Origin: an uncultured Chromatiaceae bacterium
GTDB lineage: Bacteria > Pseudomonadota > Gammaproteobacteria > Enterobacterales > Alteromonadaceae
Length of the DNA: 64,000 nucleotides
Direction of reading: 5' to 3'
Assembly (NCBI GenBank): GCA_946482325.1
Contig: CAMLRA010000006.1
Span: 1 to 64,000 of the forward strand
Part shown: in pieces, positions 36,366 to 43,990 of the stretch
How the letters are laid out: each line of letters starts with the position of its first letter
How positions within the stretch are numbered: the first letter of the stretch is position 1
The notes under the pieces: model-generated
What the model saw: only the letters and a program-made list of their open reading frames with translations
The model's database searches: none
Told to the model about the DNA's origin: nothing
Translations under genes and position numbers: made by a program

Positions 36366-36410
36366 AAAAAGCCCGCCGGCAGCTTGGCTCCCGGCGGGCT
36401 TTTTGTTTTG
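36366..36410 (+). terminator. Rho-independent terminator after the fasciclin gene
   Basis: Arms AAAAAGCCCGCCGG and CCGGCGGGCTTTTT form a 14-bp stem around a short loop, followed by TTGTTTT. It begins 27 bp past the stop codon and, being symmetric in A/T tails, may work in both directions. Confidence 0.95.
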
Positions 36411-36482
36411 GAGAATCACTGCTGTGCTCACTCATCGCCCGGCGTGAATCCCCGCTAAAACAGCAGGTAGCAGTAAGTAAAG

Positions 36483-36540
36483 TGTTGGACATCACATGTT
36501 GGACCTCACAGGCGAGGCATCGTGTGGCTTACATTTTGAA
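36483..36540. repeat. 14-bp-unit repeat cluster B (decayed)
   Basis: GTTGGACATCACATGTTGGA and further CCTCACA/GGCATCGTGTGGCTTACA fragments are recognisable variants of the CGTCACACGTTGGA unit and of the CACGTGGCGTACA flank seen in cluster A. The rest of the 472-bp gap (36340-36811) holds the terminator and no other signal I can name. Confidence 0.5.
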
Positions 36541-36811
36541 TTCTTGAAACATCCGTGAACATCCACTTTGCGCAGATGAATTTCCAAGGGAAGGTGCGTT
36601 GGTGTCAAAGCCACTCAGAGCTATTCAGCGCCCTGGTTCAGTCAGGGGATTTCAGGATGCCGTCACTATTGCGATAGTTGATGCGACCTGGTGCTCAGCA
36701 CGCTGTTTTTGGCGGGGATTTGCTGCAGCGTCGCTAAATCTGTGTTATCCCTAATATTGTTTGATTTTTCAGCCATGCCACATCAACCTGCTTGAACTCC
36801 GGGTGACTTGA

Positions 36812-38617
36812 ATGACCAATATCCTAAGCGGTAAAACAATCGACCTGATTCTCCTGAGTGCTCTGGGGATAACGTTGTTATCGGTATGGGGGCTTTATCA
36901 AGACAACATCTATCCTGCGTCTTTGTACGCAGACTGCATCTCAACTCTTTTGTTAGTTGGGGCTTTACTGGCAAGGAATAAGCTGTCGATTGATACCAGA
37001 CTGGGGATTTTGATTTTTGCCGGTACTATGTCCGGCTTGGCTGCGGCGTTTTACAACCCGCTATCCGCAGAAACTATGCTGGTGTTAATCATCTCCGTTG
37101 CATTGTCACTGATCAACTGGAACGGAACACGAGCCTTGGTTGCACCGTTGGTCATCTTGTCGGCGTTTAGTTTGATGACCCTCAGTGCTGTCACAGGTGT
37201 TTGGCATTTTCAGTCAAATCACGCCGTTCAACCGCATTCAGTCAGGCTTTGGCTCGTATCATTGCTTTGTCTGTGGCTTATCGTAGCTGTGTTGTGGCTG
37301 ACCATCAGTGAGCTGAAAAAGCGTTTGTATGGTCACATCGATCAACTACAACAGATGAACAACAAGCTGTTTCAAAGTGCCTTTATGGATGCTGCGACCG
37401 GCTTGCCGAATCGGCAGTATTTTCAACAACAAGTTGAATCAGCAATGGCAAGCCGCGCTTCGTTCCGTGTTTTCAGCCTGAAAGTGAATGGCATGAGTCT
37501 GGTGAAAGCGTTACATGGGCAGCCTAAATATGAAGAAGGGCTGCGATTGATAGCGGCACAAATTCATAAGTACAGTGATGGCAACAGCTTTTTGGCCCGC
37601 GTCGATGCAGATCAATTTGCGCTGTTAGCAGACAAGCTCAATGAAGCAGACTATTTGCCAGCTTTAAATCAATTTCAGCAGGCTATGCGGCAAAATCCAC
37701 AATTGAAACTGCTGGGGTGCAGCCATGCGATGGCCACAACCGTCTGGCCAGATGATTGTCATGATTTTATTGGTCTGATGAAAAATCTGGAACTGACATT
37801 ACATGACAGCGAGAAAGATAACGGAGAGTTGCGGTTTTTTTCAGCTGACCAGGTCCAGCACTTAAATGAATACAGCCAGTTGCGGGCAATTGTTCACCAA
37901 GCTCTTGATGAGAAGTTATTTTACCCGGTTTATCAAAGCAAAATCAGGTGCGATGACCGTGTGGTTGCAGGTTTTGAAGGATTGGCGCGCCTGCGGCACA
38001 AAGAAAATTTTGTCAGCCCGGCCCAATTTATTCCTTTATTGCACGAAGAAGGTTGGATGGAAAGTTTTGGCCAACGCATGCTCGAAGCCATCATTCAAGA
38101 TATTCCGACATTGATCACTCACTATGGTACATCGATTAAAGTCTCAGCGAATGTTTCTCCCCCTTTGTTTTTATCTGTTGATTTTGTGCCTTTTGTAAAG
38201 AGTTGCCTGACACGCTACCACGTGCCACCGATGAATCTGGTCATTGAAATTACTGAAGATGTGTTTGCGACAGATATCAATCGGATCATTCAAAGTTGCC
38301 GGGAATTGCAGCAGCTAGGCGTGCACGTCTCCCTCGATGATTTTGGCACTGGCTTTTCATCGCTGAGTTATTTGCAGCTCATTGAGTTCGATGAAATTAA
38401 AATTGACCGTTCCTTTGTGCAGCACATTCTGTCCAGTGTCAAAGGGCAAGTGCTGCTGCAATCGATGTGCGCATTGGTGAAGAATCTGGACTGTAAAGTG
38501 GTGATAGAAGGGATTGAAGAAATAGCCCAATTTGAAATGGTGCGACCATTGGCAGATGAAATCCAAGGCTTCTATTTCTCCAAACCGACGCCATTACAAC
38601 AGCTGTTCAGCGCATAA
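36812..38617 (+). CDS. Membrane GGDEF/EAL protein with degenerate GGDEF
   Basis: 601 residues. About five or six membrane helices (about 10-165) lead to a GGDEF domain whose active site reads RVDADQF (about 264) instead of GGDEF, so it should not make c-di-GMP. The EAL domain (about 380-600) is complete: EGLARL (ExLxR), SANVSP, EITED, SLDDFGTGFSS, EIKIDRSFV, the Glu in VVIEGIEE and QGFYFSKP. The prediction is a c-di-GMP phosphodiesterase, possibly with the GGDEF-like domain as a GTP-binding regulatory module. The SD is weak. A second GGDEF gene follows after a repeat cluster. Confidence 0.9.
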   Translation: MTNILSGKTIDLILLSALGITLLSVWGLYQDNIYPASLYADCISTLLLVGALLARNKLSIDTRLGILIFAGTMSGLAAAFYNPLSAETMLVLIISVALSLINWNGTRALVAPLVILSAFSLMTLSAVTGVWHFQSNHAVQPHSVRLWLVSLLCLWLIVAVLWLTISELKKRLYGHIDQLQQMNNKLFQSAFMDAATGLPNRQYFQQQVESAMASRASFRVFSLKVNGMSLVKALHGQPKYEEGLRLIAAQIHKYSDGNSFLARVDADQFALLADKLNEADYLPALNQFQQAMRQNPQLKLLGCSHAMATTVWPDDCHDFIGLMKNLELTLHDSEKDNGELRFFSADQVQHLNEYSQLRAIVHQALDEKLFYPVYQSKIRCDDRVVAGFEGLARLRHKENFVSPAQFIPLLHEEGWMESFGQRMLEAIIQDIPTLITHYGTSIKVSANVSPPLFLSVDFVPFVKSCLTRYHVPPMNLVIEITEDVFATDINRIIQSCRELQQLGVHVSLDDFGTGFSSLSYLQLIEFDEIKIDRSFVQHILSSVKGQVLLQSMCALVKNLDCKVVIEGIEEIAQFEMVRPLADEIQGFYFSKPTPLQQLFSA

Positions 38618-38726
38618 AGCCCTGAGGCAAGGTGCTTTCAAATGGGCACAGTTGCCGGGCTTGTGATGGAAATGAATGGCAGCTTGGTACCGCCGGTGTC
38701 CCACGCTGTAAAAACGTACATCCAAA

Positions 38727-38786
38727 GTGTAGCTACGGCAAGCGCAGCCCGCTGTGCGTCACACGTTGGGCGTCACACGTCTACAG
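38727..38786. repeat. 14-bp-unit repeat cluster C
   Basis: CGTCACACGTTGGG (38757) and CGTCACACGTCTAC (38771) are preceded by TACGGCAAGCGCAGCCCGCTG, nearly the same leader as at cluster A (shown here only by its core CGGCAAGCGCAGCCCGCTG). It lies in the 346-bp gap between the two c-di-GMP genes; nothing else is evident there. Confidence 0.7.
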
Positions 38787-38963
38787 GATTTCAGCCGCGC
38801 GCCCGGCTGAACACAAAGGATAGCGAAATTGATCATGCGCAATCATTCGACAATTTTTACGAGAAATGCCGGGAAATAAGCAGCGAATGGCTGCTTTATG
38901 CGCGAATTGCAGTTATCGTTATTCAGGTTTACCTTAGATGCATACACAAGGATTGGGTCCGTG

Positions 38964-39953
38964 ATGAACGCGTGCTGCTCTGGTTCAGCGAGTCCGGAAG
39001 ATTGTGGCAAAGACTGCGCCGCAGATTGTGCTGCGCTGCAGGATAAGCACAACAGCTATCTGGCGATCAGTACCATTCTGAATAGTCTGGATGCCCTGGT
39101 TTATGTGTCGGATTTACAGACTTACGAACTAATCTATTTGAATGATTACGGCGCGAAGGCGTGGGGGCCAATCGCCGGCCGCAAGTGTTATCAGGTGCTG
39201 CAGGCCGGTCAGGATGCACCTTGTCAGTTCTGCACTAACCATCTGCTGACCGACGCCGCCGGAAAACCCGCCGGTGTGCATGTCTGGGAATTTCAAAACA
39301 CCATCAATGGCCGTTGGTATCAGTGCCGCGATCAGGCCATTGTCTGGGTTGATGGCCGCCTGGTGCGGATTGAAATCGCCACCGATATCACTGAACGCAA
39401 AGCCATGGAGCAGCAACTGGCTGCGGCCAAAGCGCTGGCAGAAAAACAGGCCAGTACCGACGAACTGACCCAGCTCTACAACCGCCGGGCGTTTTTTGCG
39501 TTAAGCCGCCACTTATTCCATCAAGCGCACCGCGCCGGTCAAACCCTTGCCGTGGTGATGTTCGACCTGGACCACTTCAAAAGAATCAACGACCAATGGA
39601 ATCACGCCGCCGGTGACGCCGTGCTGGTAAAAATCTCCGCTTTGGCCCGCAGCATCCTGCGCGGCTCCGACCTTCTGGCCCGCATCGGCGGCGAAGAATT
39701 CGCAATTTTGCTGCCAGATACCGACGAAGCCGCCGCCTTGCAGCTAGTCGAGCGGTTACGCGCCGGCTTCGAGCACGGCACCGCCAACGACGACATCCAA
39801 TGCACCGCCAGTTTCGGCATCACCTACCTGTCAGCCTTCCCAGCGGAATTTGACCCGGAAACCTTATTAGGCACCTTATTACATCAGGCCGACGTGGCGA
39901 TGATGCAGGCAAAGGCGACGGGGCGGAATCGGGTTTGTGTGTTTGGGCGGTGA
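38964..39953 (+). CDS. Cys-rich PAS/GGDEF diguanylate cyclase
   Basis: 329 residues, no membrane segment. The N-terminus has a Cys cluster (ACCSGS, EDCGKDCAADC). A PAS domain follows (about 30-145) with a second Cys set in GRKCYQVLQ and APCQFCTNH. Such CY-x-VL...PCxFC PAS variants occur in many bacterial signalling proteins. The GGDEF domain is intact (IGGEEF, about 242; DLDHFKRINDQWNH), so it should synthesise c-di-GMP. GTG 38961 directly before the ATG is closer to the AAGGA site, so either start is possible. Metal, heme or redox sensing through the Cys residues is inference. Confidence 0.88.
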   Translation: MNACCSGSASPEDCGKDCAADCAALQDKHNSYLAISTILNSLDALVYVSDLQTYELIYLNDYGAKAWGPIAGRKCYQVLQAGQDAPCQFCTNHLLTDAAGKPAGVHVWEFQNTINGRWYQCRDQAIVWVDGRLVRIEIATDITERKAMEQQLAAAKALAEKQASTDELTQLYNRRAFFALSRHLFHQAHRAGQTLAVVMFDLDHFKRINDQWNHAAGDAVLVKISALARSILRGSDLLARIGGEEFAILLPDTDEAAALQLVERLRAGFEHGTANDDIQCTASFGITYLSAFPAEFDPETLLGTLLHQADVAMMQAKATGRNRVCVFGR

Positions 39954-40111
39954 GGAGACTTTTTTCTGATTTTTTGTTGATTAAATCCTTAAGTAACACA
40001 GTTTCGCTAGCGCATTTTTCTTGCGGATGGCTCGGGATGACGTTGATGGATAGCAGCAAACGGCACGGACGATTACACAGCAGACACGCCGTGAATACAT
40101 CCCTGTAGGCT

Positions 40112-40138
40112 CGTCAGCCGCTATCCCTGCGGCTGACG
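40112..40138. repeat. Intergenic hairpin
   Basis: Perfect 10-bp arms CGTCAGCCGC and GCGGCTGACG with a 7-base loop, inside the 486-bp gap 39954-40439. It is preceded by GTGAATACATCCCTGTAGG, a phrase common to intergenic repeats of marine gammaproteobacteria as far as I recall. Sequence beyond it becomes AT-rich and has no recognisable gene. Confidence 0.5.
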
Positions 40139-40439
40139 GTCTGCTTTAGTAATCGACCGACCGTTTTGAAGGGGCAGTTGAATCGTAACCTTGAGACATT
40201 AACTGAGGTTAGTTACGAACTTATTCTCACTTTGTATTTAATTTACAGGATTGAAGCCGTCAAGGTATTGAAATTAATGGATTTTTAAACTAAATTTCAG
40301 TCTATTGAAAAACTAAAAATAGTCGCTTCTACAAGAAATGAACGGTTTTTTGACGAAATTGATAGACCGCATATATGGTCTTCGTAATTGCTAACCCAAA
40401 CCAAGCTAGCAATGTAAACAAATGTACGAGTGATTTTAT

Positions 40440-41654
40440 ATGCAACAAGAAAAAAAAGGTTGGACTATTGAGACGTGGATACAGGTTGCAGGTTTAGTTG
40501 CTGCTGTTCTCGCTATATTGGTGACTGTGTTTTTCTCCCTTCGTTCAGAGAGAACTAAAGAGGTTTCAATCAGTCTACTGGCCAAACGCCCGCTGCTTTC
40601 CGTTGATTCCACCAACCCTCGAAATGGGTTGGAAGTAAAGCTAAAAGGATCGGTGGTTGCAGCGCCTTGGCTAGTCTCTATGCGGGTCGAAAACACTGGC
40701 GGACTTCCAATTGAGGAACGAGACATAGAGTCTCCATTGCGCCTTTTTTTCCAAGGCGGGAAGCCAATTAGTGCAGAAGTCCAAACGAGCAGTGACAAGT
40801 CCATTTCATTCAATACATCTTTCTCCGATGATTCTGTGATTATTTCGCATAAATTGTTAAATCCCGGAGACTGGATAGGTATTGACGTGTTATTCGAAGG
40901 AGAGCCGAAGTTACCGCCGACTGCATTAGCGCGCATCAGCGGAGTTAATGCCCCGCAACTTATCCTACCAAAGCTCACAGATAGCGAAAAAATAAGGTTC
41001 AATCTGCTTAGTTTGCCGATTCCGTTTATCTACGGAGCTCTAGTCTTGTCCTCTCTCATGGCTGCGGGGTTGGGTATTGGTGGCGTTGTACTGGTGTACT
41101 CATCTCTAAAGACTCTGATTTTCCCCAAGGCAACAAGATTTGACCGTCTTGCTCGAGACGACATTTCATTCGTAACTAGTGATATTCAACCTGTAACCAC
41201 TAAAGGGAAAGTGCTATTTGCAGCAGTCGGGAGTAAACAAGGATATGAACTTATTGCCGATGATTCTAAGCTTACCCAAGCTCTAAAAGAGGTTCCTGAA
41301 GGGCTATTATCCGCTCTCAGTTTCGATGTTGAGACCGCGGCTGAATTACTACGACAAGAACTACGCGAAGGCCTCAAAATAGCAATCGCGGAGAGGCTCT
41401 TTTTGAGACTGCCTTCAGGTCGGGATAATCAAGCCATGGAACAAATGTTATCGCTTGAAGTTGGGAATATGAGCCCGGTAGAGATTGAGGAACGCGGAAG
41501 AGCGCTTTATAAGGGGTTCGGCACTGGGGTTGATAGTGGTTTTGAGGAAAAACGTGATTGGTCTGATATTTTCGCCGGTGTAATGTTGATACTTTTCGGA
41601 GCTGCATCGATGGTGGTTGTAGCGGGAGGTTGGCGCTTGATTACAGGACAGTAG
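40440..41654 (+). CDS. Unrecognised three-TM membrane protein in an AT-richer island
   Basis: 404 residues. Helix 1 (about 13-31) is followed by an extracytoplasmic, beta-rich part of about 160 residues (VENTGGLPIEERDIESPLR). Helix 2 (about 198-225) leads into a soluble part of about 145 residues rich in Leu/Glu helices (VETAAELLRQELREGLKIA), and helix 3 (about 378-398) lies at the C-terminus. I do not recognise any family or catalytic motif. Codon use and base composition (more A/T, no strong SD) differ from neighbours, and both flanks are gene-poor with hairpins, which suggests recent acquisition. No neighbouring gene shares its strand closely enough to call an operon. Confidence 0.7.
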   Translation: MQQEKKGWTIETWIQVAGLVAAVLAILVTVFFSLRSERTKEVSISLLAKRPLLSVDSTNPRNGLEVKLKGSVVAAPWLVSMRVENTGGLPIEERDIESPLRLFFQGGKPISAEVQTSSDKSISFNTSFSDDSVIISHKLLNPGDWIGIDVLFEGEPKLPPTALARISGVNAPQLILPKLTDSEKIRFNLLSLPIPFIYGALVLSSLMAAGLGIGGVVLVYSSLKTLIFPKATRFDRLARDDISFVTSDIQPVTTKGKVLFAAVGSKQGYELIADDSKLTQALKEVPEGLLSALSFDVETAAELLRQELREGLKIAIAERLFLRLPSGRDNQAMEQMLSLEVGNMSPVEIEERGRALYKGFGTGVDSGFEEKRDWSDIFAGVMLILFGAASMVVVAGGWRLITGQ

Positions 41655-42034
41655 CGGTTGTTGAGGTGTCTTTATGTGTACTAGCTCAGACTTGATCTGA
41701 AAGTTACCAGTTTGGCTCTACATTTGTACTGACATACTGAGCTTGACCACCTGATTTCAGGTTTTAAAACGAAATAAGTTCACGCAACTTGAATGTCTGC
41801 AAATAAGCAAAGCATAGATTCGCTTGTCTTTTCAGTCGTCGGACTTAACGCCCGTAATTCGCTCATAGCTGCCACCCTCAAACCCTAACAAAGCCAGCAT
41901 CGGCATCCACGGAGTGAGCGATCAAGAGTGAGCGCGGGAGGCGCGAACGGGCGAACGCAGTGGTGGCGGTGTTGGCTTTGCCACTGTGTTGGTTGTTTGT
42001 GGTTTTCGCGGCGTATCAGAACGATGAATTTCGG

Positions 42035-42069
42035 GTAGGGGCGGTCGTGCGACGACCGGCCACCCCTAC
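42035..42069. repeat. Intergenic hairpin upstream of the metal operon
   Basis: GTAGGGG and CCCCTAC form the outer stem, and GGTCGT-GCG-ACGACC the inner stem. The rest of the 559-bp gap 41655-42213 shows only this and the CusR-like box; no gene remnant was recognised. Confidence 0.5.
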
Positions 42070-42122
42070 AGTCCCTAACCAGCCACCCCTGCAATCCCCG
42101 ACATGACAACATTACCAACCCC

Positions 42123-42144
42123 AACATGACAACTTTGTCATCTT
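42123..42144. promoter_or_regulatory. CusR/PcoR/CopR-type operator
   Basis: AACATGACAA-CT-TTGTCATCTT matches the copper box AAAATGACAA-N2-TTGTCATTTT at 18 of its 20 fixed bases. It lies 70 bp upstream of the first gene of the efflux operon. A half-site ACATGACAAC occurs at 42101. This box is the DNA signature of CusR/PcoR/CopR response regulators, so copper or silver induction is the straightforward reading; the regulator genes themselves are not in the window. Confidence 0.8.
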
Positions 42145-42213
42145 GCTGTCAGGTCGTTGTTGGGCGGGCTTTGGCACACTGCCAGCATCGGAATTTTTCT
42201 GGACTGGGGTTTT

Positions 42214-42816
42214 ATGATGGTTTGGGGTTTGGTCAGGTCTGTGGCGCTGACAATTTGTTTGCTGGTTGCACCGCAACACGCACTGGCGCATGGCGGTGAA
42301 GATCACGGCGATGAAGACAAAGCGGCGTTGACGCTGCCGGCGGAAGGGCAGAGCCGGCGGGCTTATGCCAGTTCGGAGTTGTTTGAGCTGGTGCTGGTGG
42401 CGCCAGAGGTTTCAGAAAACAACGCCGATACCCACCTGCAAATCTATCTCGATTATTATGCCGACAACAGCCCGGTCAAAGACGCAGTGATTGAACTCAG
42501 CAGTTCGGCCTTTAGCGGCACCGCCAAAATGCTGCAGCCTGGGTTGTATCAGCTTGATGTCAAAACCTTACCGGCCACGAGCCACGCCATCGCGCTGACG
42601 ATTGAAGCCGGCGATGATATTGATTTGCTCAATACCAAACTCGATTTAACCCCACACAGTAACACCGTTGAACATCAACACAGCTGGACTGAATACAGCA
42701 CGCAGTATGTGATTGGCGTCGGTGCGCTGTTAGTTGGTTTGCTGCTGTGGCGGCTGGCCCGTCAACGCAAAGCCGCAGGCAAAACTCCTGGCAAAAAAAT
42801 GGGGGCAGCAGTATGA
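42214..42816 (+). CDS. Membrane-anchored metal-efflux accessory protein
   Basis: 200 residues. A signal peptide or anchor (MMVWGLVRSVALTICLLVA, cleavage near ALA) precedes the metal-ligand-like motif HGGEDHGDED at the mature N-terminus. A beta-sandwich of about 120 residues follows (YASSELFELVLVAPEV, KMLQPGLYQLDVKTL) and a C-terminal membrane helix (about 170-188) with a basic tail. First gene of the efflux operon; its stop overlaps the adaptor start (ATGA). The role is probably periplasmic metal binding or delivery to the pump. I do not know a named family. Confidence 0.72.
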   Translation: MMVWGLVRSVALTICLLVAPQHALAHGGEDHGDEDKAALTLPAEGQSRRAYASSELFELVLVAPEVSENNADTHLQIYLDYYADNSPVKDAVIELSSSAFSGTAKMLQPGLYQLDVKTLPATSHAIALTIEAGDDIDLLNTKLDLTPHSNTVEHQHSWTEYSTQYVIGVGALLVGLLLWRLARQRKAAGKTPGKKMGAAV

Positions 42817-43988
42817 CCCTGCGAAACATCCTCAGCACACTGGTGCTGTTAGCACTCAGTCAGCAAATGCTGACCCAACCTGTTCAAGCCCACGGCGGTG
42901 AAGACCATTCGCATAGCCCGGCCCCGCTGGCGCAGGCGACCGGCGAGCAGCCGCGCCGCTTAAGTGACGGCAGTTTATATATCCCCAAATCCGCCCAGCA
43001 GTTATGGCAACTGCGCACCCGTCTGGTCAAAGCGGCGCAGCTTCCACAACAAATTGAATTACAGGGTAAAGTGATAGTTGACCCGGCTTTTGCTGGTTTA
43101 GTCGAAGCGGCGCAGCTGGGCGTGTTAAGCGCCGGGCCGGACGGCTGGCCGACGCTGGGGCAACCCGTAACATCTGGTCAGGTACTGGCGTATCTACAGC
43201 CGGTGGATACCACGCTGGATCGCAGCAATCAGCAGGCGTTATTAGCAGAACTGGACGCGCAGATTGCACTCGCCAAAGACCGGGTGCAGCGCTTTAGCAC
43301 GCTCGGCGCTTTGGTGCCGCGTAACGAACTGACCACAGCGCAGATTGAATTAAAAGGCCTGCAGGCGCGGCGTAGTTTTGCTGCCAAAGGCACAGGCGCT
43401 GGTCTGGCCATAGTGGCACCAGTCACAGGCGTGGTCAGCACAGTGTTTAAACAAAGTGGTCAGGTGGTGGATAGCCGCGACGCACTGTTTCAAATCATTG
43501 ACCCGGCACAGCTGCTCGTCGAAGCGCTGGCCTATCCGGCGCTGCCGGCGCACGGCGGTTTGAATCTCACTGCCGACAGCCACGCCAGCGCCCGTTTTCC
43601 GGCAGCGGCTGAATCGCAGGACAGCCATTCGTTCAGTTTAAGTTTCCGTGGCAAAAGCCTGCAGCTGCAACAACAAGCGCAGCCGCTGTGGTTCAGCATC
43701 GATAACAGCAAGCCTGCCGCGACGCTGGATTTAACCGTCGGCCAGCCGCTGTTAGTCGAAGTCGCCACCGGCAAACAAATCAATGGCATGACTGTGCCAC
43801 GCAGTGCGCTGCAAAAACTCGACAACGGTGAAACGGCGGTTTGGGTGCATCAGGCGGCCGAGCGCTTTATCGCGCAAAAAGTGCGGGTTGAACCTTTTAG
43901 TGCCAGCGAAGTGGTGGTGGTCAGCGGCTTACATGACGGCGACCGCGTAGTGGTGCAGGCCGCGTCGTTACTGGCACAGGTGAGGTAA
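42813..43988 (+). CDS. RND efflux periplasmic adaptor (CusB/CzcB-like)
   Basis: 391 residues. The signal peptide ends VQAHGGEDHSHS, giving a His-rich mature N-terminus that repeats the HGGEDH motif of the upstream protein. The membrane-fusion architecture is visible: barrel-sandwich halves (IELQGKVIVDPAFAG, IVAPVTGVVSTVFKQSGQVV) around an alpha-hairpin (about 150-185), then beta-barrel and membrane-proximal domains (VPRSALQKLDNGETAVWV). It links the inner-membrane pump to an outer-membrane channel. Two bases separate its stop from the pump ATG. Confidence 0.9.
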   Translation: MTLRNILSTLVLLALSQQMLTQPVQAHGGEDHSHSPAPLAQATGEQPRRLSDGSLYIPKSAQQLWQLRTRLVKAAQLPQQIELQGKVIVDPAFAGLVEAAQLGVLSAGPDGWPTLGQPVTSGQVLAYLQPVDTTLDRSNQQALLAELDAQIALAKDRVQRFSTLGALVPRNELTTAQIELKGLQARRSFAAKGTGAGLAIVAPVTGVVSTVFKQSGQVVDSRDALFQIIDPAQLLVEALAYPALPAHGGLNLTADSHASARFPAAAESQDSHSFSLSFRGKSLQLQQQAQPLWFSIDNSKPAATLDLTVGQPLLVEVATGKQINGMTVPRSALQKLDNGETAVWVHQAAERFIAQKVRVEPFSASEVVVVSGLHDGDRVVVQAASLLAQVR

Positions 43989-43990
43989 GC

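Noticed and set aside
38632..39046. Two plus-strand ORFs of 63 and 134 residues between and over the c-di-GMP genes
   Set aside because: They are built from the repeat cluster C and out-of-frame cyclase sequence; no SD or conservation pattern.
41655..42213. Search for a gene remnant or integrase fragment in the 559-bp gap
   Set aside because: No frame of useful length with recognisable motifs; only the hairpin at 42035 and the CusR-like box.
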